Of a stretch of DNA of 36,225 bases, positions 8,454 to 18,692 are shown piece by piece. The position numbers were made by a program, and so were the translations under genes. The notes beneath the pieces are model-generated. The model had not been told where the DNA came from, searched no databases, and saw only the letters and a program-made list of their open reading frames with translations. The stretch's first letter is position 1, and the number at the start of each line of letters is the position of its first letter. This stretch comes from Candidatus Omnitrophota bacterium (GTDB lineage: Bacteria; Omnitrophota; Omnitrophia; JAHJGZ01; JAFGJY01), in assembly GCA_016928875.1 (NCBI GenBank), contig JAFGJY010000096.1, forward strand, positions 1-36,225, given 5' to 3'.

Positions 8454-9338
8454 ATGAAAATTCCTAAATCACACACTTTTCAAGGGTTAATACAAAATTT
8501 AAACGCTTTTTGGTCCGATCGAGGGTGTCTTATTGTGCAGCCATACGATCTCGAGGTGGGTGCCGGGACATTTTCACCCCATACCTTTTTGCGAGCTTTG
8601 GGTCCTGAACCGTGGAAAGCGGCCTACGTTGAACCGTCAAGGCGGCCGACAGACGGCCGGTACGGCGAAAATCCATTACGTACCCAGCATTATTATCAAT
8701 ATCAGGTAGTCCTTAAGCCATCACCGGGAAATGTGCAAGAAATGTATTTGCAAAGTCTAAAGGCGATTGGCATCGATATTAACGCACATGATATCCGATT
8801 TGTCGAAGATGATTGGGAATCGCCAACCTTAGGGGCTTGGGGACTTGGGTGGGAGGTGTGGTTGGATGGCCTTGAGATCACCCAGTTTACATATTTTCAG
8901 CAATGCGGGAGCATAGACCTTGACGTAGTTTTATGTGAATTGACCTACGGCCTTGAACGTATCGCGATGTTCTTGCAAAAGAAACATTCAATGTTCGATA
9001 TCGTATGGAACGAAGACATAACCTATGGCGATGTGCACCTTGAGTCAGAGAAACAATTCTCGGCATTTAATTTCGAAGAAGCCTCAGTTGAATTGAACAT
9101 GAGATACTTTACTGAATATGAAGCGGAGGCAAAGCGATTGGTTGAAAGAGATCTCATATTGCCGGCATATGATTTTTGTTTAAAAGCATCACACATATTT
9201 AATTTACTAGATGCGCGCGGCGCGATCAGCGTTACCGAACGTCCGCGGTTTATCGGCCGCATTCGGGCCTTGGCAAGGATGTGCGCGCAAAGATATCGTG
9301 AACAAAGAGAAGCATTAGGGTTCCCCCTCTGTAAATAA
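8454..9338 (+). CDS. glyQ: Glycyl-tRNA synthetase alpha subunit
   Basis: [87 protein letters not shown] 8454 preferred over 8436 by family alignment. Confidence 0.97.
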   Translation: MKIPKSHTFQGLIQNLNAFWSDRGCLIVQPYDLEVGAGTFSPHTFLRALGPEPWKAAYVEPSRRPTDGRYGENPLRTQHYYQYQVVLKPSPGNVQEMYLQSLKAIGIDINAHDIRFVEDDWESPTLGAWGLGWEVWLDGLEITQFTYFQQCGSIDLDVVLCELTYGLERIAMFLQKKHSMFDIVWNEDITYGDVHLESEKQFSAFNFEEASVELNMRYFTEYEAEAKRLVERDLILPAYDFCLKASHIFNLLDARGAISVTERPRFIGRIRALARMCAQRYREQREALGFPLCK

Positions 9339-9352
9339 CCACCGTACATACA

Positions 9353-11596
9353 ATGGCACAGAAAAAGAAAAAAACTACTGCGAAAAAGACACACGAAGAA
9401 TTTCTGCTCGAGATCGGCGTTGAAGAACTGCCGGCGTCGTTTATTCGCGTTGAGAATAACGAGACCCCGAAATTTATATTAGATTTTCTTCGGTTGTTGC
9501 TAAGGGATTTTAGAATAGATATTTCACAATATCGTGTTTTCGTCACACCTAGACGAATAGTCTTTTCGTTTCCTTGTCCAGCGTATCAAAAAAGTCACTC
9601 TTTGAATACAGATGACGAGAAAGGCCCTCCAGAAGATATTGCTATAAAAGATGGCAAGGAAACAAAAGCATTCGAAGGATATATCAAAAAGATTTCTTCA
9701 AAATATGGATTCACTGAGAAAAAGGTTCGAGAGAATATCGGTTCTTTTACTTTTGGGGGCAAAAAATACATAAGTGTTCATCGATTACAGCTACCAGGTA
9801 AAAAAATTACAGCAATTTTCCCTGAGATTATTAAGAGATATCTCAACGATGTCCATTTTTCTAAGAACATGCGATGGGAGGCAAGTGGGGTGCGTTTCCC
9901 GCGGCCGATCCGTTGGATCGTGGCGTTATATGGCAATAAGATCATTCCGGTTACGATTGCCGGGATTAAAAGCGGCAATGTATCACGCGGACATCGTTTT
10001 TTGGGAAAGGATAAAGTCCTTATTAAAACGGCCAATATCGATGCATATATTAAAGCACTCAAGAAAGAATCAGTTATTGTTGATCTAATCTTGGGAGAAG
10101 ATAATAATGGAAATGTAATTAAACAGGATAAAACCGCACGTGAAGCGATGATCATTAAGCAGATCAAGACGAAATGTGCAAATCTTGATATCGATGTTGA
10201 TAAGCTAGACAAAGATCTGATCAAGACGATCGCGAACTTGGTTGAAAGTCCGGCAGTGTTTATCGGGGAATTCAAAAAAGAATATTTAAAATTGCCCAAA
10301 GAAGTATTGGCATCATCGATGAAGAAGCATCAAAAGGTACTGGCGTGTTACACCAAGCGGGGGACGATCCTCAATAAGTTCATCGGCGTATCGAATGGTG
10401 CGCGACCTGCGGCTGCGATGAAAACGATCACAAAGAACGTCGAAAATGTTCTCGAAGCGCGGTTGCGTGACGCGCAATTTTTCTATAATGAGGATACAAA
10501 AACTCCGCTCGATGAAAAGGTGCAAAAGCTGAATGGCATCGTATTTTTGGGTAAGCTCGGTACGGTGCATGACAAAGTGATGAGGCTTGAGCGTTATGTC
10601 GACCAGTTCTCAAATGCTTATAAAACAATAGGTTGTGATGATATAGACAATCAGTTGCGTGTAGCAGCACGGTTATGCAAGGCCGATCTTGTGACCCATA
10701 TGGTATATGAATTTCCGGAACTGCAGGGGCTGGTCGGTCAGCATTATGCCGCTCATGATGGCCTTGGGGAGGCAATTTCATCGGCTATTTTTGAACATTA
10801 TCTACCGCGTTTTAGCGGTGATAAACTTCCCCTTACGAAAATAGGTGAATTTTTAGCGATCTTTGATAGAATAGACACTCTTTGTGGCGCTTTTTCGCTA
10901 GGATTGGAGCCCACGGGCAGCCAAGACCCCTATGCGCTAAGGCGTGCAGCTATCGGTGTTGTAAGGATTTTGAAGCAAAGTAAGATACCCTTATCTCTTG
11001 CTGAATTACTTACCTTTGGGTGTTCACTGTTCACAGAACATACTACCCGATCGGGCAATGATGTCCACGCCATATTAAGCGAATTTATTCGTGATAAAGT
11101 CCAGTTCGTTTTTGAGGAGACACTCTCCCGCGATACGGATAAAGAACTGCTTCGTGCTGCAATGGGCACATCTTTTGACAATATTGCTGACCTTGAAGAA
11201 CGCTTTGTGTTCTTAAAGAAAGCATATAAGGCTGAACCCACTCGGTTTATTGAGGTCTGCAAGATCTGCGAGCGGACCCAAAACATAACCAAAGGAGAAG
11301 AGGGCTTGACCGGTAAGGTCGATGCCGCTCTTTTGCAGAGTGATCTTGAGCGCCGGTTGTATGAAACGTTCACGAAGGTGAAAAATGAACTGGCGGTGGC
11401 GTTCGATAAGGGGGAGCTTGACCGTTGTTTGAAAATCTATCATGACTCGTTCCATGAACTAGTGCATGAATTTTTCGACAAGATACTCGTTAATGTTGAC
11501 GACATGGCGGTACGTAAGAACCGTAAAAATTTGATGAAACTCATCAATGATCTTTTTACGACACGTATAGCCGATCTGAGCTTTATTCGTTTCTAA
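9353..11596 (+). CDS. glyS: Glycyl-tRNA synthetase beta subunit
   Basis: FLLEIGVEELPASFI, SKNMRWEASGVRFPRPIRWIVALYG, FIGVSNGARPAAAMKTITKNVENVLEARLRDAQFFYNEDTKTPL, GLEPTGSQDPYALRRAAIGVVRIL. Confidence 0.97.
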   Translation: MAQKKKKTTAKKTHEEFLLEIGVEELPASFIRVENNETPKFILDFLRLLLRDFRIDISQYRVFVTPRRIVFSFPCPAYQKSHSLNTDDEKGPPEDIAIKDGKETKAFEGYIKKISSKYGFTEKKVRENIGSFTFGGKKYISVHRLQLPGKKITAIFPEIIKRYLNDVHFSKNMRWEASGVRFPRPIRWIVALYGNKIIPVTIAGIKSGNVSRGHRFLGKDKVLIKTANIDAYIKALKKESVIVDLILGEDNNGNVIKQDKTAREAMIIKQIKTKCANLDIDVDKLDKDLIKTIANLVESPAVFIGEFKKEYLKLPKEVLASSMKKHQKVLACYTKRGTILNKFIGVSNGARPAAAMKTITKNVENVLEARLRDAQFFYNEDTKTPLDEKVQKLNGIVFLGKLGTVHDKVMRLERYVDQFSNAYKTIGCDDIDNQLRVAARLCKADLVTHMVYEFPELQGLVGQHYAAHDGLGEAISSAIFEHYLPRFSGDKLPLTKIGEFLAIFDRIDTLCGAFSLGLEPTGSQDPYALRRAAIGVVRILKQSKIPLSLAELLTFGCSLFTEHTTRSGNDVHAILSEFIRDKVQFVFEETLSRDTDKELLRAAMGTSFDNIADLEERFVFLKKAYKAEPTRFIEVCKICERTQNITKGEEGLTGKVDAALLQSDLERRLYETFTKVKNELAVAFDKGELDRCLKIYHDSFHELVHEFFDKILVNVDDMAVRKNRKNLMKLINDLFTTRIADLSFIRF

Positions 11597-11653
11597 CTGA
11601 GTTATTGAAAAAAATCCATATAAACAATATTAATCAATGAAAGGAGTTTGTAA

Positions 11654-14374
11654 ATGAGTGCTAAGAAGAAAACTGTGTCAAAGAAGACAACGAAGAGGCG
11701 GACACGCTCTTCGAAAGTCGAAAAATATGTATATTTCTTTGGCAATGGCAAGGCCGAAGGTAAGGCCGCAATGAAGACGCTTTTAGGCGGCAAGGGGGCT
11801 AACCTTGCTGAAATGACGAACCTTGGCGTTCCGGTCCCGCCGGGATTTACGATCTCGACCAGAGCGTGCCAGCTCTTTTATGAGAACGAGCGTCAGTATC
11901 CGCGTGGTATGGATGAACAGGTTGATGCCAACCTCGCGAAATTGGAAAAGGCGATGGGTGCGCAATTCGGAGGGGCTGAGAACCCGCTTCTTGTTTCGGT
12001 CCGTTCAGGTGCGGCGGTATCAATGCCCGGAATGATGGATACGGTACTGAATCTTGGCCTTAACGATGAGACGGTTGAAGCCCTCGCTAAGAAGACGAAC
12101 AATCCGCGTTTTGCATATGATGCATATCGCCGTTTTCTTACGATGTTCGGTAACGTTGTTATGGGCATGGAGCATCATGATTTCGAGCTTGTGCTCGATA
12201 AGAAGAAGAGCCAGATCGGGAAAAAACTTGATACCGATCTTAAGACCGATGATCTTAAGGACCTTGTAAAGCAATATAAGAAACTTGTCTTTGATAGAAC
12301 GGGTGAATCGTTCCCGACCGATCCACGCGAACAATTACAAAAGGCGATCGATGCGGTTTTCGGTTCCTGGAACAATCCACGTGCTAAACGCTATAGAGAG
12401 CTTAATGATATCCGCGGCCTTATAGGTACCGCGGTAAACGTACAAGCAATGGTCTATGGTAACATGGGTGATACGTCAGGTACGGGCGTTTGTTTTTCGC
12501 GTGACCCGTCAACGGGTGAGAACTATTTTTACGGCGAGTATTTAATGAACGCTCAAGGTGAGGATGTTGTGGCAGGTATCCGTACCCCACAACCCCTCAA
12601 CGATCTTAAGAAAGCCAATCCTAAAGTATACAAAGAGCTTGTTGCGATAAAGAATCGTTTGGAGAAGCATTATCGCGATATGCAAGACATGGAATTTACG
12701 ATCCAGGAAGGCAAGTTGTTCTTCCTGCAAACCCGCACAGGGAAACGGACCGCAAAGGCAGCAGTCAAGATCGCATGTGATCTGGTGAAAGAAAAACAGA
12801 TCACAAAAGATCAAGCGCTTTTGCGTGTCGATCCGAAGCAGCTGGATCAGTTGTTGCATCCAATGTTCGATCCGAAGGCGAAGAAACAATGTATCGCCAA
12901 GGGGCTACCGGCATCACCCGGCGCTGCAACCGGTGTCGTGGTGTTTACGGCTGATCACGCTGAAGAGGAAGCGAAGAACGGTAAGGCGGTTATTCTCGTT
13001 CGCATTGAAACATCGCCGGAGGACATTGGCGGAATGCACGTTGCGAAAGGTATCCTGACTTCTCGCGGCGGTATGACATCACACGCTGCAGTGGTGGCGC
13101 GTGGTATGGGTACCTGTTGTGTTGCCGGTTGCGGTGAGATCATTATCGATTACAAAGCGAGACAGTTCTCTGTTGGCAATACAGTAGTTAAAGAAGGTGA
13201 TTGGATTTCACTTGACGGTTCGCTCGGAGAAGTGTATCTCGGTAAAGTGGAAACCATGCAGGCGCAGCTGAGCGGTGAGTTCGGTAAGTTGATGCGTTGG
13301 GCTGATAATTTAAGAAAGCTCAATGTTCGTACTAACGCTGATACGCCGCATGATTCTGAAGTCGCGCGCCGTTTCGGCGCAGAAGGCATCGGGCTCACAA
13401 GAACAGAGCATATGTTCTTCGAAGGAGACCGGATCGTCGCAGTACGTGAGATGATCTTATCTGAAAATAAAGAAGGCCGTGAAAAAGCGCTTGCCAAGCT
13501 TTTACCGATACAGAAAAACGATTTTATTGGTATTTTCGAAGCGATGCATGGTTTGCCGGTAACGATCCGTTTGTTGGATCCACCGTTGCATGAGTTCGTC
13601 CCGCATGAAGAAGCGAACCAGAAGGAGATGGCTGATGCGATGGGCATTTCAGTCGAGAAAGTACGACAGAAGGTCAATAGTTTGCATGAATTCAATCCGA
13701 TGTTAGGCCATCGCGGCTGCCGTTTAGGGATCACGTATCCTGAGATCTACGACATGCAGGTGCGTGCGATCATCGAAGCGGCATGCGAAGTGAAGAAAAA
13801 AGGGTTACGCGTATTTCCTGAGATCATGATCCCGCTTATCGGGACGGTCAAAGAGCTGAGCATCTTGAGAGAAAATGCATTGAAAGTCATTGAAAAGGTG
13901 TTCAAAGAGAAACGTACGACGGTCAATTATATGATCGGCACTATGATCGAGATACCGCGCGCAGCGTTGGTAGCAGATAAGATCGCGGAAGTTGCCGAAT
14001 TCTTTTCGTTCGGAACGAATGACCTTACGCAGATGACCTTCGGATATTCACGTGACGATGCGGGCGTTTTCTTACCAGAATACGTTCAGCAAGGCATCCT
14101 TGACAAAGATCCGTTCCAAGCACTCGATCAGGAAGGTGTCGGGTATTTGGTCGACCTCGGGATCACAAAAGGCCGTTCAACAAGGCCGAAATTGAAAGTC
14201 GGTATTTGCGGTGAACACGGCGGAGAACCGTCATCGGTTGAATTCTGCCATCGTGTTGGGATGAATTATGTAAGTTGTTCGCCCTTCAGAGTGCCGATCG
14301 CCCGTTTGGCTGCTGCTCAGGCCGTTATAAAAGAAGCGAAAGCAAAGAAGGCAGCGAGAAGCAAGAAGAAATAG
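11654..14374 (+). CDS. ppdK: Pyruvate, phosphate dikinase
   Basis: KTLLGGKGANLAEMTNLGVPVPPGFTIST, SVRSGAAVSMPGMMDTVLNLGLND, catalytic RGGMTSHAAVVARGMGTCCVAGC, GICGEHGGEPSSVEFCHRVGMNYVSCSPFRVPIARLAAAQA. Confidence 0.97.
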   Translation: MSAKKKTVSKKTTKRRTRSSKVEKYVYFFGNGKAEGKAAMKTLLGGKGANLAEMTNLGVPVPPGFTISTRACQLFYENERQYPRGMDEQVDANLAKLEKAMGAQFGGAENPLLVSVRSGAAVSMPGMMDTVLNLGLNDETVEALAKKTNNPRFAYDAYRRFLTMFGNVVMGMEHHDFELVLDKKKSQIGKKLDTDLKTDDLKDLVKQYKKLVFDRTGESFPTDPREQLQKAIDAVFGSWNNPRAKRYRELNDIRGLIGTAVNVQAMVYGNMGDTSGTGVCFSRDPSTGENYFYGEYLMNAQGEDVVAGIRTPQPLNDLKKANPKVYKELVAIKNRLEKHYRDMQDMEFTIQEGKLFFLQTRTGKRTAKAAVKIACDLVKEKQITKDQALLRVDPKQLDQLLHPMFDPKAKKQCIAKGLPASPGAATGVVVFTADHAEEEAKNGKAVILVRIETSPEDIGGMHVAKGILTSRGGMTSHAAVVARGMGTCCVAGCGEIIIDYKARQFSVGNTVVKEGDWISLDGSLGEVYLGKVETMQAQLSGEFGKLMRWADNLRKLNVRTNADTPHDSEVARRFGAEGIGLTRTEHMFFEGDRIVAVREMILSENKEGREKALAKLLPIQKNDFIGIFEAMHGLPVTIRLLDPPLHEFVPHEEANQKEMADAMGISVEKVRQKVNSLHEFNPMLGHRGCRLGITYPEIYDMQVRAIIEAACEVKKKGLRVFPEIMIPLIGTVKELSILRENALKVIEKVFKEKRTTVNYMIGTMIEIPRAALVADKIAEVAEFFSFGTNDLTQMTFGYSRDDAGVFLPEYVQQGILDKDPFQALDQEGVGYLVDLGITKGRSTRPKLKVGICGEHGGEPSSVEFCHRVGMNYVSCSPFRVPIARLAAAQAVIKEAKAKKAARSKKK

Positions 14375-14394
14375 AATGTTATTGAACGAGATCA

Positions 14395-14422
14395 GGAGGG
14401 GCATAATACATCATGCCCCTCC
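14395..14422 (+). promoter_or_regulatory. Hairpin pairing SD with start-codon region of the sigma-factor gene
   Basis: Perfect 10-bp stem GGAGGGGCAT (14395-14404) / ATGCCCCTCC (14413-14422), loop AATACATC; SD in one arm, ATG in the other; no T-run follows. Confidence 0.6.
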
Positions 14423-15561
14423 ACACAACGATAATCGATATGCGTAAAAAGAAAATTCGCAAGAAGCAAAAAATGAAGAGACCTATGGGTAAAAAGGCGG
14501 CCAAGAAAAAAAGGGCAGCGCGGAAGGCAACGCCTGTCCGGAAGAAGGTCTCTAAAAAGGTAAAAGTTCGTCATAAGAAGCATGTGCGGAAAAAGGTGAA
14601 GAAAAAAGTGCCGGCTTCGAAAAAACGAACTACGTTAAAAAAAGCTTCAAAAGACAAACATCATATCAATTCTTCTCTTACGACGGTACGCAAAAAAAGA
14701 AAAGAAGAACGTAAGTCCGATCTTGGGCTTACACCAATGCGTATCTATCTGAATCAGATCGAACATATACCTCTTTTAACGCCTGCCGAGGAAATGTCTC
14801 TTTCAAAAAAAATACAGACCAAGGCCAGTGGCTGGCAAAGGGCTCGTGAGCGTATGATCCAGTCAAATTTACGCCTTGTGATCAATATTGCGAAACGATA
14901 TATGAATATCGGGCTTAGTTTTTCTGATCTTGTTGAAGAAGGCAACATCGGTCTTATGCGTGCAGTGGACAAATTCAATTTTAAAAAAGGATATCGTTTC
15001 AGCACTTATGCTTCATGGTGGATCAAACAGGGGATGATGCGTGCGCTTTCCAACCAATCAAAGTTGATCCGTATTCCGGTACATATGTATGAGAGTATTA
15101 CTAAATGGCGGAAATGCAGAGAGATATACATCCAGCGTTTTGGCAAGATCCCGTCACAGAAAGAATTGGCTACACAAATGAAAGTTTCGCCCGATAAAGT
15201 TAAAGAGATCGAATCGGTCTTGAGTAACCCGGGTTCTTTGAATGCACCACTCAGCCTTGACAGTTCATTCGAATTGATCGATGTAATAGAAGATAAAGAT
15301 GCTGCTCAACCTTCCGATACGAGTCAGGATTTTGCGCTGTCTGAACGGCTTGAACAATTGCTGAATAAGGTCAATGAGCGGGAACGGAGAATATTGATTT
15401 TACGTTTTGGATTACAAGGCGAAGAGCCGCGTACACTAGAAGAGACCGCACGCGAATTCGGGATCACACGAGAACGAGTGCGACAGATAGAGGAGGCTGC
15501 GCTCAAGAAGATCAGATCGCATGCTGAAGAAGAAGAGGAAAAATTGGATGATTATTTGTAA
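14413..15561 (+). CDS. rpoD: RNA polymerase sigma-70 family factor with Lys/Arg-rich N-terminal extension
   Basis: DPMRIYLNQIEHIPLLTPAEE-type region 1.2, NLRLVINIAKRYMNIGLSFSDLVEEGNIGLMRAVDKFNFKKGYRFSTYASWWIKQGMMRAL, C-terminal EEPRTLEETAREFGITRERVRQIEEAALKKIR. Alternative start ATG 14440. rpoD vs other group 1/2 sigma not resolved. Confidence 0.88.
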   Translation: MPLHTTIIDMRKKKIRKKQKMKRPMGKKAAKKKRAARKATPVRKKVSKKVKVRHKKHVRKKVKKKVPASKKRTTLKKASKDKHHINSSLTTVRKKRKEERKSDLGLTPMRIYLNQIEHIPLLTPAEEMSLSKKIQTKASGWQRARERMIQSNLRLVINIAKRYMNIGLSFSDLVEEGNIGLMRAVDKFNFKKGYRFSTYASWWIKQGMMRALSNQSKLIRIPVHMYESITKWRKCREIYIQRFGKIPSQKELATQMKVSPDKVKEIESVLSNPGSLNAPLSLDSSFELIDVIEDKDAAQPSDTSQDFALSERLEQLLNKVNERERRILILRFGLQGEEPRTLEETAREFGITRERVRQIEEAALKKIRSHAEEEEEKLDDYL

Positions 15562-15573
15562 CAAGGAGTAACT

Positions 15574-16110
15574 ATGCCGGAATCAAAGACCATTGTAGAA
15601 CGAATAGAAAAGATGATCCGAGATGTCCCGGATTTTCCTAAGAAAGGGATATTGTTCAAAGATATTACACCAGTTTTAAATGACGCTCAGCTCTTTAAAC
15701 TTGCCATCGAGGAAATGGTGATGAAGTACAAGACCAAGGGCGTGCAGCGCGTCGTAGGCATAGAGTCGCGCGGTTTTATCTTCGGTGCGCCGCTTGCATT
15801 GCGATTGGGCGCCGGTTTTGTTCCAGTCCGCAAAAAAGGGAAATTGCCGGCCAAGACCCGGGCGGTTACGTACTCGCTTGAATACGGTGAAGATACCTTG
15901 GAAATACATACGGATGCTATTAAAAAGGGTGAGAAGGTTTTGCTTGTAGACGACCTGCTTGCGACCGGAGGCACTGCTCAAGCTGTATGTAAGCTCATCG
16001 AGGAGATGGGCGGTGAGATAGTCGGGATTTCGTTCTTGATCGAGCTTATGTTCCTTAAAGGGATTGAGAAACTGGCCGGCTACGACGTTTCATCGATCAT
16101 ACACTATTAA
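15574..16110 (+). CDS. apt: Adenine phosphoribosyltransferase
   Basis: [89 protein letters not shown]. Confidence 0.96.
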   Translation: MPESKTIVERIEKMIRDVPDFPKKGILFKDITPVLNDAQLFKLAIEEMVMKYKTKGVQRVVGIESRGFIFGAPLALRLGAGFVPVRKKGKLPAKTRAVTYSLEYGEDTLEIHTDAIKKGEKVLLVDDLLATGGTAQAVCKLIEEMGGEIVGISFLIELMFLKGIEKLAGYDVSSIIHY

Positions 16111-16124
16111 AAGGGATTTATACG

Positions 16125-17621
16125 ATGGACCGGCAGAGCGGTATATTGTTACACATCACGTCATTACCTTCACGATACGGGATCGGAGACCTCGGTCCCA
16201 ATGCTTATGAGTTTGCTGATTTTCTTGCCGATCATAAACAAAGTTTTTGGCAAGTCCTTCCCCTTAATTTAACCGATACGATGTTCGGTAATTCTCCCTA
16301 CAGCAGCATTTCTGCCTTTGCAGGAAATACACTGCTTATCAGCCCCGATTTTCTGGTACAAGAGGGATTGCTTACCGAAGAGGATGTTAAAACCCATCAT
16401 GAATTCTCTGATGTTCATGTCGATTATCATCTGGTGACCAAGTTCAAAGAACATCTTTTTGACTGTGCCTACGCGGCTTTTGTGCGGAAAGGCGAGCGTG
16501 CGGCGTTCGATCTTTTTTGCAACGAGCATAAATTTTGGCTTGATGATTATGCCCTTTTCGCAGCCTTAAAGGACCAGGGGAATACCAATATTTGGCATGA
16601 TTGGGATCTGAAGATACGTGATCGTGATCCAGAAGAAATAAGCGTGGTACGTGAGAGTTTGATCGATGTGATCGACAAGATAAAATTCTTGCAATATGCT
16701 TTTTTCAAGCAATGGTATGCGCTAAAAAAATACTGTAATGACAAAGATATTAAGATCATCGGCGACATCCCGATCTATGTCAGCATGGATAGTGTTGATA
16801 CGTGGACTTTCCCGCATATCTTCAAACTGGACAAGGACAAAAAGCCAATTGCGATCGCCGGCGTACCGCCGGATTACTTTTCTGCTACAGGACAATTATG
16901 GGGGAATCCGGTATTTGATTGGGAGGCATTAAAACAGGAAAACTTCGCGTGGTGGATTCGGCGTCTGGAACATAATCTTGATCTATTTGATATTGTGCGG
17001 ATCGATCATTTTCGAGGATTTGCGGCATATTGGGAAGTGCCTGCCAAAGAAACGACCGCGGTCAAGGGGAAATGGGTGGGCGTTCCCGGGAAGGAATTCT
17101 TTGAAGCCGTCAAGAAACATTTCTACACCTTGCCGTTTATTGCCGAGGACCTTGGCGTTATTACACCAGACGTAACAGAGCTCATGAACCAGTTCGGCTT
17201 GCCGGGAATGAAAGTGCTTTCATTCGCCTTTGGTGATAATCCTGTGGCGACGAGCCCGTATGCGCCACATAATCACATTCAGCATTGTGTTGTATATACC
17301 GGTACGCACGATAACAATACTATCCTTGGTTGGTTCAATGAAGAAGCGACAAAAGAAATGAAGGCAAAGCTTTTTAAGTACCTTGGCCGTTCTATTACTG
17401 CCGATGAAGTCGTAGGTGAATTCTTACGTATTGCGCTTTCGTCAGTTGCGCGGGTTGTGATCCTGCCTATGCAAGATATCCTAGGATTAGGGTCAGAAGC
17501 GCGAATGAATATACCGGGGAGAGGTAGCCATAATTGGCAATGGCGTTTATTAACTGAACAACTGAGAAGTGACATGATAGCAAAATTCACGAAGCTTACA
17601 GAGACATATGGTAGGGGTTGA
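16125..17621 (+). CDS. malQ: 4-alpha-glucanotransferase (GH77)
   Basis: RQSGILLHITSLPSRYGIGDLG, FWQVLPLNLTD..NSPYSSISAFAGN, IIGDIPIYVSMDSVDTW, IVRIDHFRGFAAYWEVPA, PFIAEDLGVITPDV, YTGTHDNNTILGWF. Confidence 0.96.
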   Translation: MDRQSGILLHITSLPSRYGIGDLGPNAYEFADFLADHKQSFWQVLPLNLTDTMFGNSPYSSISAFAGNTLLISPDFLVQEGLLTEEDVKTHHEFSDVHVDYHLVTKFKEHLFDCAYAAFVRKGERAAFDLFCNEHKFWLDDYALFAALKDQGNTNIWHDWDLKIRDRDPEEISVVRESLIDVIDKIKFLQYAFFKQWYALKKYCNDKDIKIIGDIPIYVSMDSVDTWTFPHIFKLDKDKKPIAIAGVPPDYFSATGQLWGNPVFDWEALKQENFAWWIRRLEHNLDLFDIVRIDHFRGFAAYWEVPAKETTAVKGKWVGVPGKEFFEAVKKHFYTLPFIAEDLGVITPDVTELMNQFGLPGMKVLSFAFGDNPVATSPYAPHNHIQHCVVYTGTHDNNTILGWFNEEATKEMKAKLFKYLGRSITADEVVGEFLRIALSSVARVVILPMQDILGLGSEARMNIPGRGSHNWQWRLLTEQLRSDMIAKFTKLTETYGRG

Positions 17622-17668
17622 ATGGTAGTGTCAGACCATTATCGTGCTTGTTTTTTATAAAAGATAGT

Positions 17669-18574
17669 TTAGGTTGAGGTAAGATATGTTGCAAATATGG
17701 CTTGAGATTGGGGTTTAGGCATTTTTTTATGTTCACGAAGTACTCGTAGAATACTATTGTTAAAATAAGGCCACCGCCAGACTTCATCACGATTTTCTGA
17801 TTCTAATAACCATCCGATATTACAAACCACTTCTTTTGATCCCTTCGCTTGTGGCCAAACAAGCACATAGGGATTGTCAGTCCAGGCAACTGTCCATCCT
17901 GTGAGATCTTCAAACTTTTTAACAACATTTATAATTTGCGGATCGGCATAAACGTTATCTTTATTTTTATTATAAAGAGTAAGTTTTTTCTCGACAAGGC
18001 GAACTATTTTTAAGTCCCGTTTGTGATCGATGACTCTGAGAGAAATCGCGCCCCACACAAAAAACAAAATGGTAATATAGGTAATTGATAAAAGGTGGAA
18101 ATTTTGGTTCAGGTACAGAGCATCGTTTAATAAGAATGTAGCAATGACTTCTAGGATCAAGAACGCAAACACCGTCCAAAATACAACTCCTCTGTATAGC
18201 TGGCGATGGTCGGACGTTGCAAGAGGGATGTTAATATTACTGTAATTCCAATGTCCGTCAGCATGTTTTAGTGCTCGAAGGAGTGATGATTTTCTAAGTT
18301 TCATTACCTTTGTAGGATACATAAGCGCTGAATATTCAAGGTGATTTCCATTGTCAGATACTCCAGCGGTATATATTCCTGTTGAACCAAGATGGCTGAT
18401 TTTAAAGCGGTTGAGTGTTTGTGATGTTTCTTGTTTTGTTGATAGCGTTGATGTTGTCGGCAATGTGTATAACTTAGGTGTTGTGCAGGCAGTCGTAACT
18501 TGGATAAATAACAGAAGATACGAAGTAAGGAGAAATAACATTTTTTTATATTGTTTTTTTATATTCATGATCAT
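17669..18574 (-). CDS. Membrane protein of unknown function
   Basis: N-terminal signal/TM segment and two further hydrophobic segments (VVFWTVFAFLILEVIATFLL; LLSITYITILFFVWGAISL); no recognised domain. Confidence 0.55.
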   Translation of the reverse strand: MIMNIKKQYKKMLFLLTSYLLLFIQVTTACTTPKLYTLPTTSTLSTKQETSQTLNRFKISHLGSTGIYTAGVSDNGNHLEYSALMYPTKVMKLRKSSLLRALKHADGHWNYSNINIPLATSDHRQLYRGVVFWTVFAFLILEVIATFLLNDALYLNQNFHLLSITYITILFFVWGAISLRVIDHKRDLKIVRLVEKKLTLYNKNKDNVYADPQIINVVKKFEDLTGWTVAWTDNPYVLVWPQAKGSKEVVCNIGWLLESENRDEVWRWPYFNNSILRVLREHKKMPKPQSQAIFATYLTST

Positions 18575-18595
18575 TTTCTTTGGTTATTTTACGCT

Positions 18596-18652
18596 GCTAT
18601 AAAAAAACTATGTTCCGCGGCAAACAAAGTTTTTTTAGGCGTAAACATAGTG
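18596..18652 (-). terminator. Probable minus-strand terminator for the 18693-19037 gene
   Basis: On the minus strand ACTATGTT ... AACATAGT followed by TTTTTTTAT. Confidence 0.5.
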
Positions 18653-18692
18653 TCCAAATTATTATCTTTGCCGATCACGATCTTACTGCGTT

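Noticed and set aside
9774-12375. Multiple overlapping ORFs inside glyS and ppdK on both strands
   Set aside because: The host genes are unambiguous; the overlapping frames are low-complexity and unsupported.
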